Assembly (NCBI RefSeq): GCF_024661895.1
Contig: NZ_CP102453.1
Location: forward strand, 310,001-374,000
DNA length: 64,000 bases
Source of the DNA: Fundicoccus culcitae
GTDB lineage: Bacteria > Bacillota > Bacilli > Lactobacillales > Aerococcaceae
Direction: 5' to 3'
The notes below the pieces were generated by a model. The model saw only the letters and a list, made by a program, of their open reading frames with translations. It made no database searches and was not told where the DNA came from. Of the stretch, positions 36,969 through 48,900 are shown one piece after another. Made by a program: the position numbers and the translations under genes. Position 1 is the first letter of the stretch. Each line of letters starts with the position of its first letter.

Positions 36969-39900
36969 TTGAATAAATTTTCAAAGCTATTAACGGTTTT
37001 TGTATTAACAATGAATGTCTTAATTGAGCCATTGATAGCACAGGCTGAAGCGGATCAAAATAGTGAATTGGTCAGTGAATTAGTAGAATCTTTACCAATT
37101 GAGTCTTCAGTAGAATCAATTTCAGAAATAATCGAATCTCCGGCTGAAGAATCGATTTTTGATGAACCAACACTTCCAGTTGAAGAGGAATCGCCAGAAG
37201 TTCCGGTAGAGTCAACTTCAATAGTCGAAGAATCGTCTATCGAAATTCAAGAAAGTATTGAAGAATCTAGTGATACCGAAAGTGTAGAAGATGAAGTAGC
37301 AATTACTACTATTCAATTTGAAGGAATACAAGATGCATCAGTTACTCAATTTAAAACAGGTAGCAATTTCAATATTCCTGTTAGAATAACCAATTCACAA
37401 GCTGTATTGAACAATGTAACATTAAGATTAACTGTCCCTGCTCAATACATCGACTATTATAGCAACTCAAGCGATTATTTTAATGGCGCTTTGACTCCAA
37501 GTCGTGTTACAACGGAAAATAACCAATTAATTGTAGAATATGTATTTAGTGAATTATCTGATACATATAACCAATTAGTGACGTTAGCTTTAAAGACAAA
37601 AGATGATGGATCAATTCCAAATAACACGTTAATCCCCGTGAAAGTGGAGTTGATCAATGAAAATACAACAATTTCACAAACAGGAACCGTTAATTATCAA
37701 TTTGTCACTCGTCAACCTCAATTTAGAACCAACGTAACTTACCCAAGTGAACCAAATGATGATTCGGTTCAGCGATTGACAGAAGTAGAATTCTATTTTT
37801 CATTAGCTGATCAAGGACAAGGAAATGGTAGTGGAAAATCTGCCATTAAAAACATTTTAGTAAAGGTCGAAGTTTCAGATAATTTAACTTTCGATGCTGC
37901 TAATAATGAAGGCTGGTCTTTTGATGAAGTGAGTCGATTAGCAACTTATACTTTTAATCCTGAAATAACTAATTTAGACACAGAAGTTTTATTACCCAAT
38001 AACCTTATCTTAATTAACAATGAAGAAGCCATTGACCTTAATCTTCATGCTCAAGCATATTTTACATTTGCTAATGGAGATATTATAGAAGCAACTAGAC
38101 AATCTAATACACCCATTGCTTTTAGTGCGCTGATGGTTGAACCGTTAGCTGATCTTAGTGATTATAATTTTTTAGATAGTATTGTGGTTACATTAAATCC
38201 TGGGAAAGATAATGAGCAAGTCTTAGTTTCTGGGGTAAATGAAATTAATGTTAAAGATACAGATACAATCGGAGTTGACTTAAGTTTCAGCATCCCTGAT
38301 TCAATAACTATTAATCCAGGTGATATATATGTAGCTCCAATATCCGACTTAATGAAACTTGTTGGATTACCAGATGAGGTGATTGACAATCTACCATTAA
38401 CCAATGATTTTGGTGACTTAATAGGAACCGTAAGTTTAACTAATGGGGAACTAATTGTTACTTTTAGTGATATTATCGACACTCTAGACAATAGAGTTTT
38501 TAATATTAATTTTGCGGGTGATTTTAAAGATGATCCATTTGAAAATGGTGGGGATGTAGTTATTAATATCCCATTAGTCGATGATGGGTCTTATGAATTG
38601 ATTTTTCGTCCAGAGCAAGAAGCTTATACTGGAACAGATAAAAAAGAAGCATCTAATCCCTATGTGTTAGATGGGGATGTAAAAAACTATACCAATCGAA
38701 ATCCGGAATATGCTGATTGGACTGTTCGAGCCAATGATTCAATGGGCAGTTTTACATCAGCAACCATCATTGATGATGTAGGAGCAAACCAAGAAATTGT
38801 TCCTGGTAGTTTTATCGTTGAACGAATTATCCGTAACTATGCCAATGTAGAAATTGGTCGTGAGACGGTTGACATCGAACCAACGATTACAGCAAGTGGT
38901 TTTGAATTGAATTTAGGGGCTATTGAAGACGCTTATGAAATTACTTATACAACTCGTCTGCTTAGACCAGATGGTGGGGGCAACCTTACCGTTAATAATA
39001 ATGCACGGATTATTTTAGATGAAACGACAAAGAATGTATCAGATTCTATTGAAACTTCTTGGTCCGGAGATATTCCTACACTAACTAAATCTGGAAATCA
39101 ATCACAATCAAATGTCAATGTCATTGAATGGCAAGTTGAATACAACTACGGTCGTGAAAATCTTGGAGCCGATGTCACTTTAACCGATGTCTTATCAACG
39201 GTTGGCGAACAAGGTCCAGGTGCGATTGATATCAATAGTATTAAAGTTCAAGAAGTAGTGACAGATGTAGATGGTGACGTCACTGACTGGGGAACAGTCA
39301 TTGAAGTACATCCGTCTGTCGATGAGAGCGGTCAAGTAACTATTCCAGCTATTGATGCTAATGGTCGTTCTTACTATATTACGTTTACATCATCGATACC
39401 ATTTGGATCAAACGGTGAAATAGTTAATACTATTTCAGATAATATTGGTAATCAAGATGATGCATCGGTAACCGTCAATACGATTCCTGATGGTGATAAA
39501 ATCGGTGAACAAAAAGTCGATGCCGAAGGTCATCCATATATTGAGTGGAAAGTGACCATAAATAGTAAGAAAGTGGATGTCCAAAATATTAGTGTAACTG
39601 ACGTCTTCAATGGCACCTATCTAGATTTTGATGCCAATGATTCTTCCTTATATGAATTATTAATAGATGGTTCTGAGGTTGGAAATTACACTGTTAACTC
39701 ATATACACATGCTGATGGACGTGTTGGTTTCACATTAAATATCACCGATGCAGGTCCAAATACGTATACCTTTGTTTATCGTACATATTATACGGTCGCA
39801 GGTATGCAACAACCGGACTTAGCCAATGATGCCGAATTAATTTTTAACAATGGCGAAGGTACAGATTTACCTGGGGTTACGGTTGACTTTGAACAAGAAG

Positions 39901-42900
39901 GTCCTAAAGCGGGTGTTAGAAAATGGAATAATGGCTATAAGGTCAATTCTGACTCTAGCAATCAAGAAATTGAATGGGTTGTCGAATTCAATAATAGTAA
40001 AATCCTTCTTGAAACAGGGGATACTTTAACCGATAATTTTGTTTCAGCTAATTTTAGTTTGATTGACGGCAGTATCCAAGTGTTAGAGAATGGTACAGAT
40101 ATTACTGGACACAATGATATTTATTCGATATCTACTTCCGCGACTGGTTTTGTACTCACGCTTAACAAAGATACCAATGCCACTTATCAAATTGTCTTTA
40201 GAACAACAACGGATGATACTGACAATTTAGATCATAAAAACGAAGCAACACTGGTTTGGCGTGGAGGCACTGAAAGCGCCGATAGTTCTCTTGGCAAACG
40301 CGACCCAGGCATTTCAAAAACAGGTAATGTAGTCATTAATGAGGATGGGACAAAATCAATTAATTGGGTGATTGATTTTAATACCAATCAACACGTCATT
40401 TATGATTTTGTTTTAACGGATACATATACACCTGCAACGGTTACGGTTAGTGATATAAAAATAATGAGTGGTGAAACGAATGAAACAGTTAATTTCACAA
40501 TTTCACCAACAGCAGGTGGTAGTTTTACAGTTACTGCCAACAACCGTTTAGATGCTAAAGCCTATCAATTAACTTATACAACCACTTTATCTCCAACAGA
40601 AGAGGTTGAAGAAATTAAGAATACCGCAGCTATTACTTATCGTGGTGGGAATGATTCAGCTGAAAAAACGATTGCTCCACCAACGATTGGTGTAAGTAAA
40701 TCCGTCGGAGACATTGATAAAGTCGAAGATAAATCGGTTGCTAATGATCGAATTAATTGGAAGATTATAGCGAATACTGATACGGCTAATCACTTGGTGA
40801 ATTTAGTTGGAGCTGTTTTAAGTGACGAAATTCCAGCGGACCAAAAATTAGACCCTACGACAATTGTTGTTAAACGTGTAGGTGGAGATGTCCTCACTGG
40901 GTTGCCTATGTCTTATGATGATAATTCTTTTGCAATAACTTTACCAGATGGACCTTATCAATACGAAGTGACTTTCCAAACGGAAATTCTATTTTACCCT
41001 TCAGTCAATGACCAGATTGATTTGTATACTAATACAACCACATTAACAAATACTAATCATGCAGCTGTTTCGGATTCAGCTGAAATTAGTTATTTCTATG
41101 ATGGAACAAACAATGACATCGATAAGGTGGGTGTATTCAATCAAGAAACTGAAAATATTGATTGGGATATTGAATTAAACGCTTTAGGTTTAAGAATTCC
41201 TAATGCTAGAATTACAGATGATTTAAACGAAACGCATGCTTATCTACCTGATAGTTTCAAAATTATGGATGGATCAGGAAATGAACTAGATGAGAGCGCC
41301 TATACTTTAAGTATTAAAGATAGTAATAAAAGGTTTGAAATTACGTTCCCAAGTGACTTAACACATGCAGTGCGTATTAGTTATTCTACTCGTGCTAATG
41401 CGGAACAGATTGGAACCTATAAAGCAAGTAATAGTGTAAAATTATTTGGCGGTGATGGCAAAGAAGCCATTGAAGAAGGCAACTCAGATGTCCAAGAAAG
41501 ACAATGGTCATTTGGCGGTGGTGGTAGTGGTACGTCAATTAATTTTGTGATTTATAAGAAAAATACTTTAGATGAACCAATCGCAAATACCACTTTTGAA
41601 TTTGTACGTTTATTACCTAACGGTATAACTGAAGTTCCAATTGGTGGAACATTAACAACCGATGATTTAGGTTATATTCATGTGAATAACGTGAGGGCAG
41701 GTCGCTATATTGGACGCGAAGTGTCAACGCCTAATGCGTATCAAAAACTGGAAGAACCTATTTATTTGATTATTGGTTATAGTGCGACTGTCCCAGGTGG
41801 TTTTGAGGTTTCAGTTACTGATTCAAGCTGGGAACCACTCAAAGTTGGTCCTGTTACCGCAACAGGTAATGAAGTAACTATCACCAATCAATTTAAAACA
41901 AGAGATATCTCTGCGACTAAATCTTGGCAACCTGGCACTTTAAATGAAGGTAGTCACCCAGAAACTTGGTTGAAACTATATCGTAGAGTCTTCGGGCAAG
42001 ATGAAGAAGCGGTTAGTGTTGAATTAAAACGTATTTCAGGAAATAATCCAACAGAAACTGTAACTTGGTCTGGCTTAGAAGAGTTTTCGTCAACGGGTGA
42101 ACGTTATGACTACTTTGTTAGAGAAGTCAATGCTGAAGGTGAACCTTACACACCTGCAGGTTATACAAAGGTAGAAAATGGTTTGACCGTAACAAATACT
42201 AATATTGAAACAGTTACTATAAACGGCGAAAAAACTTGGGTAGATTATGAGAACGCTCATAATACACGTCCAAATTATATCGTTGTTCGCTTATTACGAA
42301 ATGGTCAACTATTCCAAGAAAAAACTATTTCAAGTCAAGAAGACTGGAAGTATTCATTTGCTAATTTGACAAAATACGATGAAAATGGATCGTTATATAA
42401 TTATTCGATCACTGAAATAGTCCCGAATCATTATGAAATGAGTCTTGATGCGTTTAATTTAGTTAATACCTATGATGTCAGTGATGAATTAACTGAGGTT
42501 CATGGCCAGAAAGTATGGGATGACTGGAATGATTTATTAGGTAAACGTCCAGATGATGTGACGGTCTACTTATTCCAAAATGGTGAGCCTTATCCAGATG
42601 CTGATAATCAAGTATCAATGCTAGTTAATGAAGCTAGCAATTGGGAATTTGGTTTTACAGAACTTCCAAAATATGATAATGCTGGTATTGAGTACACATA
42701 TAGTGTCACTGAAGGTATCGTTGAGGGTTATCAGGAAGCTAACATTAATGGTTTTACAATTACCAACACGGTTGTTAATGATGCGACAACCTCCATTAAT
42801 GGTGAAAAAATCTGGGATGATTGGGATGATTTATTAGGGAAACGTCCTGAAGAAGTAACCATTTCAATATTCCAAAACGGTGAAGCCTATCCAGATGCTG

Positions 42901-45900
42901 ATAATCAATTAACGTCAGTTGCTTCTGAGGCAACTGAATGGAAGTATAACTTCAACGAGTTACCAAAATATGACGCTAATGGTAATTTATTCAACTATAC
43001 AGTAGCTGAAGAAGTCATTGAAGGCTACGAACTATTAAATATCGTTGATTTTAATCTAACCAATAAAGTAATTAATGATGCGACAACTTCAGTTGAAGTT
43101 AAAAAACTTTGGGATGATTATGATAACAAATTCGAGCATCGACCAGAGAGTATCGTGGTTTATCTAAGACAAAACGATGTCAACTTTGAATATGCAATTG
43201 TTGATAGTAATGGTATAGAAGGTAATGAATGGTCTCATGAATTTACCAACTTGCCAAAATATGACAACAATGGACAAGAATTTACATATACAATTCATGA
43301 AGTCATTCAAAGTCCCTACACTCAATCAATTGATCAAAATACAAATACCATCACGAATACCTATGTCAATACAGAGACGGTTAATTTCCAAGGTCAAAAA
43401 GTATGGAATGACTACAATAATGATTTCAATACTCGACCAGAGTCTATTACAGTTACGCTTTATCAAAATGATGTAGCGATGGATGGAGCGGAATTTACAC
43501 AAACTGTGTCACCTGATGTAGCGGGTAATTGGAACTTTAGTTTCAATGATTTACCGAAATATGATGCAGAGGGTGAAGCTTATACTTATTCAGTTAAAGA
43601 AGTAGCTGTTGAGGGCTATGAAACAACCTACAGCGAAAACTTTATTGTGAATACCGTCGATCCGTTATTTACAGCTGTATCAGGTCAAAAATTCTGGGAA
43701 GATTATAATGACCAATTTGAAACTCGTCCTGAATCAATAACCGTAAATCTATTACAAAATGGTGTCGTTATAGATAGTGTTGAAGTGAAAGCTAATGATG
43801 AAGGCAATTGGTTCTATAGCTTTACAGATTTAAATATTCATGATGAAAATGGTCAAGAATATGTGTATACAATTGAAGAAGTATTAGATGCTGCTTCAAG
43901 TGAGCTATATGATTCTGTCGTAGATGGTTTTGATATTTATAATACTTATGTCAATACTGAAACGGTTGATATTCAAGGCCAAAAAGTATGGGATGATTAT
44001 AATAATCAATTCAATACAAGACCTGCCTCTATACTATTGGTTCTTTATCGTAATGACGCAGTTCTTGAAAACTTTGTACTTTCACCTTCAGAGAATGAAG
44101 ATGGTACATGGGCATTTAGTTTTACAGACTTACCTAAATACGATGAGTTAGGTCAAGAATATACTTATAGAGTAGAAGAATTAGTTAATACGCCATATAC
44201 CTCTGTTAAAACAGGCTCTGAAGAAGAAACTGTTACATTTACTAATACATATGTGAATACGGAAGTTGTTGACTTTAGTGGTAATAAAGTTTGGAATGAT
44301 TTCGAGAATTTCCATGGTTTAAGACCTGCTTCAATCAATATTAACTTATACCAATCAATTGAAGGTGAAGCTGTAGGCGACCCGATTGACTTTGTAAGTG
44401 TGGACACATCAACTAACTGGAGTTATTTGTTTGAAGATTTAGCTAAATATGATTCTTTAGGCAACGAATATATCTATTCTGTTTCTGAAGATGTGATTCC
44501 AGGTTATGATTCTAGCGTTAATGGATCTACTATTACGAACACACTCCAAACAATGCAAGTAGATGGTGAGAAAGTATGGAATGATTTCGATAATCAATTC
44601 GATACACGTCCTGCCTATATTACGCTTAATTTAATGCAGACAGTAGAAGGTTCAGACATCGCACCATTAGTGTTAGATACACAAAGAGTCACCGCCGTTG
44701 ATGATTGGGCATATACCTTCACTAATTTACCAATATTTAATTCAGAAGGTGTTGAATTCATTTATTCAATCGAAGAAGTTCCGGTCGTTGGATATGAATC
44801 TAATGTTGATGGTTATGATATTTACAATGAATTACTAACGACTGAAGTATCAGGCGTGAAGGTATGGGAAGGTGCAGATAATCTATATACCACTGCTCCT
44901 GAATCCATTACAGTTAATTTAGTCCAAACGCACACTGGAAGTAATCAATCCTTCATTTTTGATTCAAAAGTTGTTACCGCAGATGATGATTGGGAATTTG
45001 AATTTACAAATCTTCCAATGTATACCTCTAATGGAGTAGCTTATTCCTACTCAGTGACTGAAAATCTGGTTCCAGGATATGAAACAGATATTGATGGCAC
45101 AACCATCACCAATTCTCTGATGACGATAGATCTTGAGGGGACTAAAACTTGGGTCGATTGGTTTGATCAACTAGATAACTATGACAACCAATTAACACCA
45201 CGTCCTGACTCCACCCAAGTTAATTTATTGCAGAATGGCAATAAGATAACCGATGTAGCAGTTACTCCAGATACAGATGGTAACTGGAATTATCGTTTCA
45301 CGAATTTACCGCAGTATGATATGAATGGTAATCTTTATAACTATACGGTAGAAGAAGAAGCCGTTGAAAATTATGTTTCAACGACTAATGGTAAGGATAT
45401 TGTCAATACGTATCAAAATACTGAAACAGTTAATCTAGATGGCCAAAAAGTCTGGGTGGATTATGAGAATAAGCATGATACTCGTCCAGAAAACATCGCC
45501 GTTTACTTGTATCAAAATGGCGAAGTATTTATGTATCAATTAATTACCGACGATGGTAATGGAGATAATGTATGGAGTTATCAATTTACAAATTTACCTA
45601 AGTACGATGAAAATGGTCAAGCATTTGCGTACGTAGTAGATGAAATCGTAACGGCTCCGTACACTAAAGCTATTGATGGCTTAACTATCACCAATACCTA
45701 TGTCAATACAGAGACGGTTAATTTCCAAGGTCAAAAAGTATGGAATGACTACAATAATGATTTCAATACTCGACCAGAGTCTATTACAGTTACGCTTTAT
45801 CAAAATGATGTAGCGATGGATGGAGCGGAATTTACACAAACTGTGTCACCTGATGTAGCGGGTAATTGGAACTTTAGTTTCAATGATTTACCGAAATACG

Positions 45901-48900
45901 ATGCAGAGGGTGAAGCTTATACTTATTCAGTTAAAGAAGTAGCTGTTGAGGGCTATGAAACAACCTACAGTGAAAACTTTATTGTGAATACCGTCGATCC
46001 GTTATTTACAGCTGTATCAGGTCAAAAATTCTGGGAAGATTATAATGACCAATTTGAAACTCGTCCTGAATCCATTACCGTAAACTTATTACGTAATGGA
46101 GAGTTCTTTAAGGATGTTGAAGTAACTCCAAATGATGAAGGCAATTGGTTCTATAGCTTTACAGATTTAAATATTCATGATGAAAATGGTCAAGAATATG
46201 TGTATACAATTGAAGAAGAACTTGATGAAGACGCAAGTAAACTTTATACATCACAAGTAGATGGATTTAACATTTACAATTCGTATGTCAATACTGAAAC
46301 GGTTGATGTTGAAGGCCAAAAAGTATGGGATGATTATAATAATCAATTCAGTACAAGACCTGCCTCTATATTATTAGTTCTTTATCGTAATGGAGTAGAA
46401 CAAAGCGTTATTCAAGTTACTCCAACGGATAACAGTAATGTTTGGACATTTGAAGTTAATGATTTACCTAAATACGATGAATTAGGTCAAGCGTATGAAT
46501 ATGAATTACGTGAAGTTGTTCCTAGTCCATATACTTCTGTAAGAACAATTACTGACGACGGACAAGTGATATTTACTAACACTTATGTAAATACAGATGT
46601 GACTAGCTTGAATGGTTCTAAAGTATGGGAAGACTTTGATGACTATTATGGTTTACGTCCTGATTCAATAGAAGTTTCCGTACTACAGAATGGTCAAGTA
46701 TTTGATACCAAGACAGTTTCAGTGGATCGTTTAGGAAATTGGCGTTACCAATTCACTGGACTACCAATGTATGATGAATTAGGTGAAGAATATACATATA
46801 GTGTCGTTGATGATGTTCCAGCTTATGAAATGGAAGCATACTATGATGATCTCATTAATACTTTAGTCACTCTTGATGTTAATGGAGAAAAAGTATGGAA
46901 TGATAAAGATGATCAATATGGTTTAAGACCCGATGCTATTAAAGTAAACTTAAATCAAACAGTAGAGGGTTCTGATGAAGTAAATATCTTATTCTCTAGA
47001 GTAATTTCAGCTGACGATCATTGGAGTTTCAGTTTCTATGATATTCCAAAATTTGATGCTTCTGGAAATGAGTATATCTACTTTGTAACAGAAGAAGCTA
47101 CCGAGGGTAATCCAATTGGTGCATATGATGTTGTTGAAGATGGATATAACTTAATCAATAATTTAATCACTATTGATATTCCAGTTGCTAAAACTTGGAA
47201 TGACTTTGATAATCAATATGGATTACGTCCTGACACAATAACTTATCACTTAATGCAAAATGATGAGCTGTTTGACAGTGTGACAGTTTCTTCAATCGAC
47301 GATTGGAGTCATGTGTTTGAGTCAGTACCTAAATTTGATGCAGAAGGTAATGAATACAATTATAAAGTTGTTGAAGAGGCTGTTCCTGCTTATGATACGA
47401 CGATAGATGGTTACAATGTTATAAACTCATTGATTACTAAAGATATTGAAGGTAATAAGATTTGGGATGACTTTGAAAATATTTATGGTTTACGTCCAGA
47501 ATCAATCACAGTGAACTTAGTTCAAAGTGTTGAAGGATCACAAACAAGTAATGTTTTAGCAACTCAAGTTGTTACTGCTGATGACGATTGGCAATTTGTA
47601 TTCGCAGATGTTCCTGTATTTGACGATCAAGGAAATGAGTATGTTTATACCTTAACTGAAAAAGTTGATATTGCATATAAATCAACCGTAGATAATGAAA
47701 GTAATGCAATAACGAACACATTAAAAGTGATAGATATTATTGGTACTAAAACTTGGGATGATGCTGATAATCAAGATGGTGTGAGACCTGAATCATTAGT
47801 GGTCACATTATTAGCTGATGGTGAAGAAGTTGATCGTCAGGAAGTCAGCGGTGACGGTAATGTATGGGATTATGCATTCACGAATTTACCAGTTTATAGA
47901 AATGGTGAAGAAGTTGTTTATACTGTCATTGAAGCATTACCTACAGGTTATAGCTTAACATCTGAAGTAGGTACGTTTGATTTAATCAACCATCGTACAC
48001 CAGATGAAACATCTGTGACTGTTACTAAACAATGGGATGATGCTGATAATCAAGATGGTATCCGTCCAGAATCAGTAGTTATCCAATTAATGGGTGACTT
48101 TGAACCTGTAGGCGAGCCGGTTGAAGTAAGTGGTCCAACATGGACACATACGTGGACAAATCTTCCAGTAAATGCTGCTGGTCAACCAATTGTCTATACT
48201 GTAGATGAAGTAGAGGTACCAGAAGGCTATAGTACAACGGTTGCTAATCCAGTCGTAGATGGTAACTCGATAATTGTTAACCGTCATACCCCTGAAGTAC
48301 GTGACATTGTTGGTACTAAAACATGGGATGATAATGATAATCAATACGGCGCGAGACCTGATTCATTAGACATTACATTATTAGCTGATGGTGAAGAAAT
48401 TGATAGTGTCGTGCTAAATGGTGAAGGAAATGTATGGGATTATACCTTTACAAATCTACCTGTTTACAAAGATGGTCAAAAGATTGTTTATACTGTGACA
48501 GAAGAAGTTATTGTTGGCTATGATTTAACTTCAAATGAAGACAACTTTGATTTAGTAAATAAATTAAAACCTAGAGTAAGTGTTGGAGATTATGTATGGG
48601 AAGATGTTAATAAAGATGGTCTGCAAGATGAAACAGATATACCTTTAGAGGGTGTAATCTTAACCATTGTAGATGCAGAAGGTAATCCAGTCACCGATGT
48701 GTTTGGTAATCCAGTAGGACCACAAACAACTGATGGAAATGGCTATTACTCATTTGACAACTTACCAATCGATAATACTTATACAGTCAGAATTGACCGT
48801 GATGCCTTTGAGAAATTGTATCCTGAGTTAGTACCTACGATTGAAGGTGCGGGTGACAGAACTAATGACTCATCAACATGGGAAGCGACTTCGGTAGACA

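Larger units (their letters stand above)
41904..48575 (+). repeat. About 23 CnaB-type coding repeats
   Basis: Region of the adhesin gene encoding roughly 23 repeats of about 90-100 residues. The recurring start is (G)xKxWxDxxNxxxxRP. The repeats are diverged from one another except for blocks 6-7 and 14-15, which are nearly identical in DNA. Confidence 0.85.
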
